A DNA stretch of 64,000 nt from Planctomycetaceae bacterium. Lineage in GTDB: Bacteria; Planctomycetota; Planctomycetia; Pirellulales; PNKZ01. Location of the stretch: NCBI GenBank assembly GCA_016793115.1, contig JAEUIN010000323.1:1-64000 (forward strand). The letters run 5' to 3'. Positions 51,426 through 60,615 of this stretch are shown in pieces; positions within the stretch are counted from its first letter, which is position 1, and every line of letters begins with the position of its first letter. The notes beneath the pieces were generated by a model, which made no database searches, was not told the DNA's origin, and saw only the letters and a program-made list of their open reading frames with translations. Position numbers and translations under genes: made by a program.

Positions 51426-53513
51426 CTATTGCGGTGTCGTCGCCGCCGGGGATTCTTCGCTCGGTTCGAGCAGCCGCTGGGCCGCGTCCAGCGCTTCTTC
51501 CGTGCCGGCAATCGCCAAGAGATCCCCTGCGCGCAACGTTTCGCCGCCGGCCGGAACGACGATCGCCTCGCCGTTGCGTTGAATGGCGACGACCGTGGCC
51601 CCGGTGCGCCCGCGCAGGCCCACCTCCGCGAGCGTCTTGCCGACGGCCGCGCTACCGGCTTGCAACTTGAGCGGAATCGACGAGCCGAGACCGGTCATGA
51701 TCTGGTTGACCTCTTCCAACGGATTTCGCGCGACGTGCGAGGCCCGTTCGTCGCGGGTTTGTCGCGCGAGGGCTTCGGCGATGAGTTGCGCGGCGGCTTT
51801 GGCGTGCCCTTGGAAATTGGCCGCCCCCCGCCAAAACGAAATCGCCAGCAACGCGACCAACAGCAGCCAAATGACCGCCCCTTGCAGCGGAGGCAAAAAC
51901 GGCTGCGTAATGGCCACCAACGGCAGGCCGAGCAAGATGACGATCACCAGCTGGACGGTAACGACAAGCAGCTTGCGGGGCGCGGCCGCATAGTCCAACT
52001 GCGGCTTTCCGCCCGGCGGGAAGGCCAAGTAGGCGATCTCAAACCCCAAGGCCCGCGCCATGCGAACCAGACCGATCCAAAACGGCGAGGCGACGACGAT
52101 CGCCCCCAAAGCGACAAGCACTTCGGCCGCGCGCTGCGAAACGGCGACATAGTCGCGCAGCAACAACGAGAGCCGACTCATCTGCAGCGACGCGCCGACG
52201 ACGATCACCGCGAGAAACACCGTGTCGACGGCGAGCCAACGGCCGAGACGCTGCGCCCGCCGACGATGTTCGTTCGACGAGCCTTTGGACAGTTGTTCGA
52301 CCCAAGAACCATACAGCCCGAGAAACGTTTGCAGCCGGCGCGGCAACTTTCGATCGACGTAGCCGGCCGTGTCGGCCGCGGCGCGGATCAGCCACGGCGT
52401 GAGCAAGGTCGTCATGCCCGATACGGCGACCGCGATCGACGACAACAGCGGGTCGGTCGCCTTCGTCGCCAATCCGACGCCCGCGATGATGAACGAAAAC
52501 TCGCCGATCTGCGCAAGACACATGCCGCATTTCACCGCGGTCTGCACGCTGCGTCCCGTAAGCAAGCAGCCGAACGTCACGGCGAGAATCTTGCCGAATA
52601 CGACGGCGCTAAGAAACGTGAGCACGAGCGGCCAATGTTCGACGATCTGCCGCGGATCGATCAGGATGCCGACGGAAACGAAGAAAATCGCGGCGAACAC
52701 GTCGCGCACCGGTTGCACAAGATGCTCGATCTTCCGTTCCACGCCCGACTCGGCGACCAAGCTGCCGGCGAGAAACGCGCCCAGTGCGATCGAATAGCCG
52801 TAGTGCTCGGCCAAATAAGCCATGCCGAACGCGAAGCCGACGCTGGCGACGACCGTGGTTTCCGCCCGATCGAAGCCGACGATCGCGCGCATCATCCGCG
52901 GCACGATCCACAATCCGACGGCCGTCACGAGCGCCAAAAAGAAAAACAACCGGCCGAGCGTCGTAAGGACTTCGAAGGCCGACAGCGCTTCGCCGCCGCC
53001 GAGCGGAGCGAGAATCGTCAGCAAAAGAATCGCGATCAAGTCTTCGACGATCAGAATGCCGAAGACGATCTGCGTGTACCGCTCCTTAATCTTCTGCTCT
53101 TCCAAGGCTTTGACGATGATCGTCGTGCTGGAAATGGCGATCACCGCGCCGGCATACACGCTCGCCAGCCGCGACCAACCGAACGCCTGCCCGATCAGAT
53201 AGCCGATCCACAGCATCAGGCTGCACTGCACGACGGCGACCACGCCCGCCGTCACCCCCACTCGCATCAATTTCGGCAGGCTGAATTCGATGCCCAGCGA
53301 ATACATGAGCAGAATCACGCCTAAATGTGAAAGCGTGCGAACGACTTCGATGTCGGCTTCGAACGGAATCGGCACGTACGGCCCGACGACCATGCCGGCG
53401 ATGAGGTAACCGAGCACGACCGGCTGCCGCAACCAATGAAACAAGACCGTCGTCGCGGCGCTGGTGCAGAGCACCAACATCAGCGTCTCGAGGAAGCGGT
53501 CGGAATCGTGCAT
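51426..53513 (-). CDS. CPA2-family cation:proton antiporter with TrkA-C domain
   Basis: 695 residues. The N-terminal 400 residues form the Na+/H+ exchanger fold (QPVVLGYLIAGMVVGPYVP, the SLGIEFSLPKL block, AISSTTIIVKALEEQ, and FGILIVEDLIAILLL with the transport aspartate). About four further hydrophobic segments follow (440-590). The end (about 620-685) is a TrkA-C/RCK-C ligand-binding domain (LRGRTGATVVAIQRNGEAIVVPAGGETLRAGDLLAIAG). Unlike KefB/KefC there is no TrkA-N nucleotide-binding domain. It probably exports K+ or Na+ in exchange for protons. Confidence 0.9.
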   Translation of the reverse strand: MHDSDRFLETLMLVLCTSAATTVLFHWLRQPVVLGYLIAGMVVGPYVPIPFEADIEVVRTLSHLGVILLMYSLGIEFSLPKLMRVGVTAGVVAVVQCSLMLWIGYLIGQAFGWSRLASVYAGAVIAISSTTIIVKALEEQKIKERYTQIVFGILIVEDLIAILLLTILAPLGGGEALSAFEVLTTLGRLFFFLALVTAVGLWIVPRMMRAIVGFDRAETTVVASVGFAFGMAYLAEHYGYSIALGAFLAGSLVAESGVERKIEHLVQPVRDVFAAIFFVSVGILIDPRQIVEHWPLVLTFLSAVVFGKILAVTFGCLLTGRSVQTAVKCGMCLAQIGEFSFIIAGVGLATKATDPLLSSIAVAVSGMTTLLTPWLIRAAADTAGYVDRKLPRRLQTFLGLYGSWVEQLSKGSSNEHRRRAQRLGRWLAVDTVFLAVIVVGASLQMSRLSLLLRDYVAVSQRAAEVLVALGAIVVASPFWIGLVRMARALGFEIAYLAFPPGGKPQLDYAAAPRKLLVVTVQLVIVILLGLPLVAITQPFLPPLQGAVIWLLLVALLAISFWRGAANFQGHAKAAAQLIAEALARQTRDERASHVARNPLEEVNQIMTGLGSSIPLKLQAGSAAVGKTLAEVGLRGRTGATVVAIQRNGEAIVVPAGGETLRAGDLLAIAGTEEALDAAQRLLEPSEESPAATTPQ

Positions 53514-53960
53514 TGCGCAGGTTGCGGCTTCAAAATGTGTTAAAACGAGCGGGCGGGGCCTGAGAACAGGTTCTAACTCGACGGTCGTTCAGCGAAAACC
53601 TGTGGCACCGAAAACTTTTTTAGCGCGCGAAGCCCGTCCGGTTCGCAAGCCGAAGCCTAGACACTCCGCGGCCGGCCGCGGACAATCCACGTTCATGAAC
53701 GCGTCACTTCGCCCGACCGATCGCCGTTCGATCGGAGCCTCTACGGAGACTTCGCGAGTTTGCCTCGCCCGCCGGTCGGCCGCCGCGGGCAAAGTCCTCT
53801 TTTTTGGCAAAAAACGCGGGTTTGGCGCTACTTTTGAGCGGTCCGCCGCCGGGTTCGCGGTCGCTGAAGCCCGCGCCGGCGCGACTCGCACGTCCTCGCA
53901 GCGAAACCGGTTTCCCGTCGCCCCTAGTTCCCGTCGCATGCCTCTTTTGCCGGCCCGCCC
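53514..53960. other. 447-bp divergent intergenic region
   Basis: Lies between the divergent antiporter and sulfatase-like genes, so it should hold both promoters. A small palindrome, AGAAC-AG-GTTCT, is at 53563-53574 and a T-run at 53612-53617. No gene, repeat copy or clear promoter is recognised. Confidence 0.35.
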
Positions 53961-55256
53961 ATGAACATCGTCTGTCTCGTTCTCGATCGGCTTCACTGGG
54001 GTTACCTCGGGTGCTACGGCAACACCTGGGTCGCCACGCCGGCGTTCGATCGCTTGGCCGCCGAAGGCTTCGTGTTCGCCCAAGCGCTCGCCGAGTCGAC
54101 CGAGCTCGCGGCGACCTATCACTCGCTCTGGGGCGGCGCGCATCTGCTCGAGCGCGCCGCGGCGACGTCCGCGCGACGCACGCCCTTGCCCGAGCTCGCC
54201 CGCGGCGCAGGCCTGCGCACGTTGCTCATCACCGACGAGCCGACGGTGGCCGAGCATGAACTCGGCGCGGCGTTCGACGAGACGGCCGAACTCGAACCGG
54301 CGGCCGACGACGCCACGCCCCCGGCCGCCGCCGTCGAAGCGACGCACACCGCGAAGCTCTTCGCCGAGGCCATCGAGCGACTCACCGCCGACTCCGGCCC
54401 GACGTTCCTCTGGCTGCATGCCCGCGCGCTGGGCGGACCGTGGGACGCGCCGACGGAGTTTCGCAACAAGTTCGCCGAGGAAGACGATCCGACGCCGCCC
54501 GACTTCACCGCCGTGCCGAAGCGCGAGCTCGCCTCAAGCGCCGATCTCGACGAACGCTTCGGCATCGCGCAGGCCTACGCCGGTCAGATCTCGCTCGTCG
54601 ATCTCTGCGTCGGCGGCTTGCTCGAACATCTCGAAGAGATCGGCAAGCTCGACGACACGGCCGTCGTGCTCTTGAGCCCGCGCGGCGTCGCGCTCGGCGA
54701 GCACGGCTTCGTCGGACCGTTCGACGATCGGCTGCACGGCGAACTCGTGCAGGTTCCGCTCATCGTTCGTTTGCCCGCCGGCCGCGGCCGGCTCCGCCGC
54801 AGCCAAGCGCTCGTGCAACCGTGCGATCTCTATCATGCGCTCGCCGACTTGGTCGGCGAGCAGGCGCTAGGACAGACCGAAGACGCGAATACTTCTTGGG
54901 CGCGGAGTTTGTTGCCGCTTGTCGACGATCCGACGACCGTGTGGCGCGATCGGTCGCTTGTCGTCGCCGCGCCGCCGTCGGCGGAGATCGGCTTTCGCAC
55001 CGCGGCTTGGTTCCTCCGCGCTCGCGCCGCCGCGCCCGACGCCGCGGCCGACGAGCCCGAGCTGCGCGACGGGCCCGAGCTGCGCGACGAACTCTATGTG
55101 AAACCCGACGACGCTTGGGAAGCGACCGACGTGGCCGATCGGGCCGGCGACGTGGTCGACTTGCTCCGCGCGGCGAGCGCGGATTTGCGCGGCGCGCTGG
55201 CCGCAGGGAAATCGCCTGCGCCGCTGGCTGAGGAGCTTGGGCCGGGGCGGGGTTGA
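53961..55256 (+). CDS. Sulfatase-fold protein with lost active site
   Basis: 431 residues. The start NIVCLVLDRLHWGYLGCYGNTWVATPAFDRLAAEGFVF is, in pieces, the alkaline-phosphatase/sulfatase superfamily N-terminus. The formylglycine motif (CxPSR, followed by SLLTG) is replaced by ELAATYHSLWGG, so the nucleophile aligns with Leu49. The metal-binding DH or DN before GExLGEHG is Pro240-Arg241. Only the first metal Asp (D9) remains. No signal peptide is present, unlike most planctomycete sulfatases. It is most likely a pseudoenzyme of unknown role. The C-terminal third is Ala/Asp-rich. The next gene starts 263 bp downstream on the same strand. Confidence 0.7.
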   Translation: MNIVCLVLDRLHWGYLGCYGNTWVATPAFDRLAAEGFVFAQALAESTELAATYHSLWGGAHLLERAAATSARRTPLPELARGAGLRTLLITDEPTVAEHELGAAFDETAELEPAADDATPPAAAVEATHTAKLFAEAIERLTADSGPTFLWLHARALGGPWDAPTEFRNKFAEEDDPTPPDFTAVPKRELASSADLDERFGIAQAYAGQISLVDLCVGGLLEHLEEIGKLDDTAVVLLSPRGVALGEHGFVGPFDDRLHGELVQVPLIVRLPAGRGRLRRSQALVQPCDLYHALADLVGEQALGQTEDANTSWARSLLPLVDDPTTVWRDRSLVVAAPPSAEIGFRTAAWFLRARAAAPDAAADEPELRDGPELRDELYVKPDDAWEATDVADRAGDVVDLLRAASADLRGALAAGKSPAPLAEELGPGRG

Positions 55257-55278
55257 GATCCATTCGCTCGGCCGCGTT

Positions 55279-55348
55279 CCGCGTGGGCCTCGCCGACCAC
55301 CGCTCGGCCGCAATCCGCGTGGGCCTCGCTGCGCTCGACCCACCCTAC
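55279..55348. repeat. GTAG REP, one truncated and one full unit
   Basis: A full 34-nt unit (55315-55348) matches the 11606 copy exactly in inverted orientation. A truncated unit (55279-55294) precedes it. The DNA around both is a 36-bp tandem duplication (CGCTCGGCCGC ... GCGTGGGCCTCGC), suggesting local replication slippage. Confidence 0.85.
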
Positions 55349-55427
55349 TGGCACGACCTACGCCGGCGGTGCCGGCGGCGTGGCGCGGTTCGTGTAAGCC
55401 GGCATAGGTCCGAGCGGTAGGCCCCAC

Positions 55428-55433
55428 TATACT
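55428..55433 (+). promoter_or_regulatory. Possible -10 element
   Basis: TATACT stands out in GC-rich sequence 86 bp before the start of the large secreted protein gene. The -35 region is weak, so this is tentative. Confidence 0.35.
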
Positions 55434-55519
55434 CTCGCGGTTTGTCTTCGCGCCCGGACGGCGCGAGGGCGCGCGGCTCCGCTCGTCGAGTCGCTCCCTT
55501 CCCTTTCTCGCTGCGCTCG

Positions 55520-58500
55520 ATGCTCGGACACGGACGTCCGCGAACTGCGTCGCTCTCGCTCGTCGGCATGCTGCTCCTCGCGCATGCGGCGGCGACGTTG
55601 CGCGCCCAGCCGACCGCGCCGCCGCCTACCGCGCCGCCGGCGGACACTTCGTATCCCGCAGCGCGCTCCGAACTCGGTCTGCTCGCCCCCACCGCGGCTC
55701 CCGCCGCGGCGAGCGTCGCCGCCGATCTCGTCACGCTGCGCCTGCGCATCGAATGGGGCGGCGGCCCCGCCCGCACTTACTCCGGCACGGTCCAAGTCGC
55801 CGGCGGGCAAGTCGGCAAGCCGCAGGCCTTGGGTCTGGAAATCGACGAACCCGGCTCGATCTACTCGGCCGACGCCGGAGTCGCCGTCGCGGCGACGTCG
55901 CCGCGGACCTACGACGGCGTCGACGTGAGCGTCACCGCGCCGCGCGGGGCAAAACTTTTGTTCGACGTCCGCCCCGCCGCAGCCGCGAGCGAGGCTCCTC
56001 GTCCGCCGCCGCTCGAGATCCCGCTCGCCGAAGTCCTGAATTCGACTTATCAAGCCGCGCTCGACGAGGAAGGGAATCGACTCTCCATTCGCCGCGCGCC
56101 CGGCGACCGTCTCCAAGCGGCGCTCGTGCGCGATTCGCTGATCTTCGCCCCCGGCGAACAACTCGATCTGAACGTCGTGCCGCATCTGCTCGGGCTCGAA
56201 GCCGGCACGGCGCTGAAGCTGAAAGCCTCGATCGTCGTGGCGCGGCAAACGAAAGAACTCTGGACCGACGCGGCCGACCTCACGGCTCCGGCCGACGACG
56301 CCGCGTGGCCGCGCGTGCCGCTCGCCGTGCGCGTGCCCGACGACGAAGGCGTGTACGATCTGAAACTCGAGCTGGCACCGCAGCGCCTCGGCGGTCGGCT
56401 CTATGCGGCCGAGCCGCTCGAGCGGCGGAGCGTGCAGTTCGTCGTGTTGTCGCCGCAGCCGCCGGCGCGGCCGTCGCTCGCCGCCGCGCCGCCGGCGGAG
56501 CTGCTGGAAGAAATCGATCCGACCAGCCCCGGCTGGTGGGAACGGGTGAAGAGCGCGACGTTGCCGGCCGCGCTCCGCCACGGCCCCTTGGGCAACTGCC
56601 GCATCGGGGCGCGCCGCACGCCGGTCGGGCTGTTCGTCGAGTTGCCCCCTTCTCCGTCGGCCGCGACCGACGGCGACGCCGATCTCTCGTGGCAAGCCTA
56701 TCCGCTGAGCGTCGCGCGGCCCGGCGTGCCCCACTTCGTCGAAATTGAGTATCCGGCCGACGTGCCGCAAGCGATCGGCGTGAGTCTCGTCGAGCCCAAC
56801 GCCGCGGGCGCGGTGTTGCCGCTTGGGGTCGACCAAGCGTTTCACGTCAACGCAGCCGACGCGGAAGCGACGCCGCGCCGCGCCGTGCGCCGCTTCGTCG
56901 TCTGGCCGAAGTCGACCGCGCCGCTGGTCGTGGTGATGAATCGCCGCGACGATGCGCCGGCCTTGTACGGCAAGATTCGCATCCTCGGCCCGCGCGCCGC
57001 GCCGTTGGGTCATCTCGTCGCGCTGCCGTGGAACCGGCGACCCGACACGCGCCTGCCGCACGCCCACTTGCCGGAGGCCCGCGCCGACGGCCGCCTGCTG
57101 GCCGCGTATTTCGACCGCCCGCTGTTTTGCGAAAACTTCTCGAACGATTCGGCGCTCGACGCCGCGCCGGGCGCGGAGCCGCGCGCGCTCGACGATTGGG
57201 TGACGTTCTACGAAGGGGCGACGCGGCTCGTCGAATACCTCACCTACGCCGGCTACAACGGCGCGATCGTGACCGTGGCCGCCGACGGCGGCGCGATCTA
57301 TCCGAGCAAGCTGCTGGAACCCACGCCGCGCTACGACGACGGAGCCTACTTCAGCACCGGCCAAGATCCGTTGCGCAAAGACGTGCTCGAACTCTTGCTG
57401 CGACTGTTCGATCGCGAAGGGTTACGGCTCGTGCCGGCCTTGCAGTTCACCGGCCGCTTGCCGCGGCTCGAAGCCGAGCGACGAACCGCGGCCGTGGTCG
57501 GGCTCCCCGATCCCGTCTCGGTGCGACGTCCGCTCGCGCCGCGCGACGCCGCGCCCGCCGGCTACGACTTGCTCAAGCCGCGCGTCGCCGCGGAACTGAC
57601 GGCGATCGTCGCCGAGTTGGCCGAGCGCTACGGCCGGCATCCGTCTTTGGTCGGCACGGCCGTGCAGCTTTCGGACGAAGGCTCGACGCAACTCGCCGGC
57701 ATCGACGCCGGAGCCGACCTCGCCGAACTGCAACGCTTTCTCAAGCAACAGAACGTCGCGCCGCCGCGGGAGTTGGCCGAGCGCGACCTCGCGGCTTGGA
57801 CCATCGACGGCCGGCGACAAGCTTGGCTGGCACGCCGCGCCGCGGCCGTGGCCGACTTCTACGGCCGCCTCCAAGTCGCCGCGGCCGGAGGCGTCGCCGA
57901 ACGACCGCTCTATCTGATCGCCGCACATAGCTGGGACTCCGCCGAGGCCGAAGGCCGGCTCCGGCCCGCCCTGCCGCAAACTCCCGTGGCCGAACAACTG
58001 CTGCTCGAAGCGGGCCTCGATCCGGGCGCGCTCGCCAAACAGCCCGGCGTGGTCTGGCTCCGGCCGTATCGCAGCGCGCCGCGGCTCTCGCTCGCGCAAT
58101 CCGCGACCGCTTCCGAGATTCACCGCGCCGAAGGTCTCGACGCCGCCGAAGCCGCGGCGGCCGTGCCCGGCGGGCTCGTGTTCCACGAACCGCTCTCGGC
58201 GCGCCTCGCGTCGCTCGAGCGAGTGAGCCCGTATCAGCCGACGTATGCCCGCTTTGTGGCCGCGAGCGCGCCGGTCGGGCCGGCGAGCCGGCGCTTGCTC
58301 GTGCAACAACTCGTAAAGTTCGACGCCGCGGCCGTGACGCTCGGCGGTTGGACGCTGCCGCTCGGGCATGAAGCGGAACTCCGCAAGTTCGCCGGCGTGG
58401 TGCGTTCGCTGCCGGCCGAAAAGTTCGACACGGTGCGGGGCGGCCCGGCTTATGTCGCGGTGCGCACGCTCTCGCGCGGCGATCGTACTTATCTCTATGT

Positions 58501-59548
58501 GGCCAACGACGCACCGTGGCCGACGACGGTGACGCTGGAGATCGCCGCCGGTCGCGATTGCCCCTGGCGGGCCTTTACCGGTTCGGCCGAGCAGACCGGC
58601 TGGCTCGACGAGGCCGGCACGCGGCGTTGGCAAGCGCGGTTGGAGCCGCACGACGTCGTCGGCGGCGTCTTTTTGCAACCGGGCGTCGAAGCGTCGTCGC
58701 CGACCGCGTCGGTCGAACCGGAAGTCGCCGAACGGATGCGGGCCCGCATTCAGCAGCTCTGGGCCGGCGCGACCGAACTGCAGCGCGCGAGCCGCGGCGT
58801 GGAACTGCTCGACCCCGGCTTCGAGCGCGCCGCGGCGGCCGAGGCCGACGAGCGAGGATGGCAAGCGAGCGGCGGCTTCGACGTCGTCGCCGAGCGGCCG
58901 CGCTCCGGCGAGCGTTGCGCGCGGATCACGACCGCGGACGACACGCGCGTCGTCGTCGGCGAACCGCTGCAGCTCGGCGGCGCAGGCCGCGTGGCTCTCT
59001 CCGTTTGGTTGCGCGCCGGCGAAGGACAAGCTTCGGCGCTGCGGCTGGCGCTGGTCGGCACGCCGGAAGCGAACTCCGGAGTCGACGGGTTCTATCGCTA
59101 CGCCACGGTCGGCGGCGACTCCGCCACCGCGCTCGACGGCGAGTGGCGGCAGTTCGTATTTCAGGTGCACGATCTGCCGATGGCCGGCATCGCGCACGTG
59201 CAAGTGCGGTTCGAAACGATCGGCGCGGGCGAGGTGTATCTGGACGACGTCCGCGTCGTCGATTGCGACTTCACCGAAGCGGAACGCCTGCAACTTTCCA
59301 AGATGATTACGCTCGCGGAATACAAGCTGGAGCGCAATGAACTGGGGGACTGCGCCAAGCTGCTCGACGGCTACTGGCCCCGCTATCTCGACGAGCACTT
59401 GCCGACGACGGCGACCGGGCCGGAACCGGCCGCGCCGCAGGTGATGACCGCGACGCGCGAAGCGCCGCGCCGCGACCCGCCGCCGCCACCGCCGCCGGCC
59501 GGCGTGCGCGAGCGGCTGAGGAATATGCTGCCGAACTTCTTGCGGTAA
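55520..59548 (+). CDS. Large secreted protein with putative TIM-barrel core
   Basis: 1342 residues from the ATG at 55520, which gives a normal signal peptide (hydrophobic SLVGMLLLAHAAATLRA). An in-frame TTG at 55442 is less likely. The order is a Pro/Ala-rich linker, beta-rich domains (about 60-560), a region resembling glycoside-hydrolase-like barrels (about 570-1000; for example LVEYLTYAGYNGAIVTVAADGGAIYPS and HPSLVGTAVQLSDEG), then a galactose-binding-like beta-sandwich (GERCARITT ... GEVYLDDVRVVDCDF) and a Pro-rich tail. A carbohydrate-related role is inference; I cannot assign catalytic residues. Confidence 0.75.
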   Translation: MLGHGRPRTASLSLVGMLLLAHAAATLRAQPTAPPPTAPPADTSYPAARSELGLLAPTAAPAAASVAADLVTLRLRIEWGGGPARTYSGTVQVAGGQVGKPQALGLEIDEPGSIYSADAGVAVAATSPRTYDGVDVSVTAPRGAKLLFDVRPAAAASEAPRPPPLEIPLAEVLNSTYQAALDEEGNRLSIRRAPGDRLQAALVRDSLIFAPGEQLDLNVVPHLLGLEAGTALKLKASIVVARQTKELWTDAADLTAPADDAAWPRVPLAVRVPDDEGVYDLKLELAPQRLGGRLYAAEPLERRSVQFVVLSPQPPARPSLAAAPPAELLEEIDPTSPGWWERVKSATLPAALRHGPLGNCRIGARRTPVGLFVELPPSPSAATDGDADLSWQAYPLSVARPGVPHFVEIEYPADVPQAIGVSLVEPNAAGAVLPLGVDQAFHVNAADAEATPRRAVRRFVVWPKSTAPLVVVMNRRDDAPALYGKIRILGPRAAPLGHLVALPWNRRPDTRLPHAHLPEARADGRLLAAYFDRPLFCENFSNDSALDAAPGAEPRALDDWVTFYEGATRLVEYLTYAGYNGAIVTVAADGGAIYPSKLLEPTPRYDDGAYFSTGQDPLRKDVLELLLRLFDREGLRLVPALQFTGRLPRLEAERRTAAVVGLPDPVSVRRPLAPRDAAPAGYDLLKPRVAAELTAIVAELAERYGRHPSLVGTAVQLSDEGSTQLAGIDAGADLAELQRFLKQQNVAPPRELAERDLAAWTIDGRRQAWLARRAAAVADFYGRLQVAAAGGVAERPLYLIAAHSWDSAEAEGRLRPALPQTPVAEQLLLEAGLDPGALAKQPGVVWLRPYRSAPRLSLAQSATASEIHRAEGLDAAEAAAAVPGGLVFHEPLSARLASLERVSPYQPTYARFVAASAPVGPASRRLLVQQLVKFDAAAVTLGGWTLPLGHEAELRKFAGVVRSLPAEKFDTVRGGPAYVAVRTLSRGDRTYLYVANDAPWPTTVTLEIAAGRDCPWRAFTGSAEQTGWLDEAGTRRWQARLEPHDVVGGVFLQPGVEASSPTASVEPEVAERMRARIQQLWAGATELQRASRGVELLDPGFERAAAAEADERGWQASGGFDVVAERPRSGERCARITTADDTRVVVGEPLQLGGAGRVALSVWLRAGEGQASALRLALVGTPEANSGVDGFYRYATVGGDSATALDGEWRQFVFQVHDLPMAGIAHVQVRFETIGAGEVYLDDVRVVDCDFTEAERLQLSKMITLAEYKLERNELGDCAKLLDGYWPRYLDEHLPTTATGPEPAAPQVMTATREAPRRDPPPPPPPAGVRERLRNMLPNFLR

Positions 59549-59571
59549 TGGGCTGAGGAGGCGCTGCGTAC

Positions 59572-59649
59572 GGGTGGCACTGGTGGCTTGCCCACCAGTG
59601 CGCACCACCCATTCGCATCGCACTGGTGGACGAGCCACCAGTGGCACCC
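59572..59649. repeat. Twin CACTGGTGG hairpins between convergent genes
   Basis: Two identical 9-bp stems, CACTGGTGG/CCACCAGTG, with loops CTTGC (59587-59591) and ACGAG (59630-59634). The whole block is also a near-perfect 15-bp outer inverted repeat. It lies between convergent genes and may act as a bidirectional terminator or REP element. Confidence 0.85.
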
Positions 59650-59662
59650 ATTCCGGACGCGA

Positions 59663-60241
59663 CTAGAGTTTCCGCAGCGCATCGCCGGGGCGGATCGTGC
59701 CGGGGCGGACGACGCGGGCATTCGCGCCGCGCAGGCGGAGCGACTTGCCTACGGCCGAGTTGACGAACTTCACGGCGTCGTTACCGAAGCGCTCGGCGAA
59801 CTTGCGGCAACCGAGATGCGGCTCGGCGGTGATTTCGACGATCGCCTCGCCGACGGCGACCTGCGCGCCGGCCGGCAAGTGGTCGACGCCGAGATCGAAG
59901 TCGACGTAGAGCTGATCGCCGGCCAGCGGGCGGCGGGCTTCGACCGGTGAGATGAGTTCGATCGCGCGAACGTTCATCAACGTGAGCTGCACGGCGGGGT
60001 TGGGCGCGCCGTCGGGAGCGTGGCGATTGAACGCGCGGCTCCACGCGTCGCCGACGAGTCCTTCTTCGCAGCTGAGTTCGCCGACGGCGAGCGTTTCGCG
60101 CGCGTTCGACTTGGGGCGGCGAACGATCGAGCGCAGTACGCCGGTCTCGCGCGGAGCGGCGCGCAAGTGAGCCAAGCCGGCTTCAAGCTCGGCGAGAGTG
60201 ACGTGGCGCGGTTCGAACAGCGTGCGTTGTTCACGAGTCAT
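59663..60241 (-). CDS. MOSC-domain protein
   Basis: 192 residues. Matches the MOSC (molybdenum cofactor sulfurase C-terminal) family: RRPKSNARETLAVGELSCEEGLVGDAW in pieces, GDQLYVDFDLGVDHLPAGAQVAVGEAIVEIT, and the conserved cysteine in HLGCRKFAERFG. Such proteins bind or deliver sulfur or Moco. No molybdoenzyme gene is adjacent. Confidence 0.88.
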   Translation of the reverse strand: MTREQRTLFEPRHVTLAELEAGLAHLRAAPRETGVLRSIVRRPKSNARETLAVGELSCEEGLVGDAWSRAFNRHAPDGAPNPAVQLTLMNVRAIELISPVEARRPLAGDQLYVDFDLGVDHLPAGAQVAVGEAIVEITAEPHLGCRKFAERFGNDAVKFVNSAVGKSLRLRGANARVVRPGTIRPGDALRKL

Positions 60242-60426
60242 GGCGGCTATCTTACGCGAGAATTCGGGTTGTCGGGTGATCGGCGGCGGGTTGCCCGGGG
60301 CGCGGCCCCTCCTCCCCCGCAGGGAAGTGACGAAGGCGGCTCCACGGAGGGGAGAACGGCGTGTGCGCCCAGGTTCGCGGACATGGCCGAAAAATTGCTT
60401 TGCGGCGGCCGGAGCGGACCGCTACA

Positions 60427-60460
60427 ATTTCACCTGTGAAAAACATTTCACCGGTGAAAT
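60427..60460. promoter_or_regulatory. Double palindromic operator upstream of iclR-type gene
   Basis: TTTCAC-CT-GTGAAA (60428-60441) and ATTTCACCGGTGAAAT (60445-60460, a perfect 16-bp palindrome) are arranged with centres 18 bp apart, 156 bp before the IclR start. The arms TTTCAC/GTGAAA are the same in both. IclR-family dimers bind such palindromes, so autoregulation is plausible. The rest of the gap 60242-60615 holds nothing I recognise. Confidence 0.6.
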
Positions 60461-60615
60461 CACTTCGCCGCCTGCCGCTTTGAGCCTGCCCCGCCGACAG
60501 CGAACCACAGACCGCGAACCTCAGCCGGCGAACCGTTCGACAGCGACCCGTCAGACATTGATCCGCCCGACGGCGAAGCGCAACGTCGCCGGGCTCCGCT
60601 CCGAGACACCGACCC

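Noticed and set aside
51309..53324. Plus-strand open frame of 671 codons
   Set aside because: Antisense to the antiporter, Arg/His/Gln-rich composition and no domain.
53563..53574. AGAAC-AG-GTTCT palindrome as a possible LexA-type site
   Set aside because: The 2-bp spacer does not fit known LexA boxes and the flanking genes are not SOS functions; one short palindrome is not enough.
55427..57364. Minus-strand open frame of 645 codons
   Set aside because: Antisense to the first part of the large secreted protein gene, which has a signal peptide and domain-like organisation on the plus strand.
59575..59591. TGGCAC followed by TTGC resembling a sigma-54 promoter
   Set aside because: The spacing between the blocks is wrong and the sequence is part of the twin-hairpin repeat.
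57422..59647. Minus-strand open frame of 741 codons
   Set aside because: Antisense to the large secreted protein and overlapping the twin hairpins; composition is that of a shadow frame.
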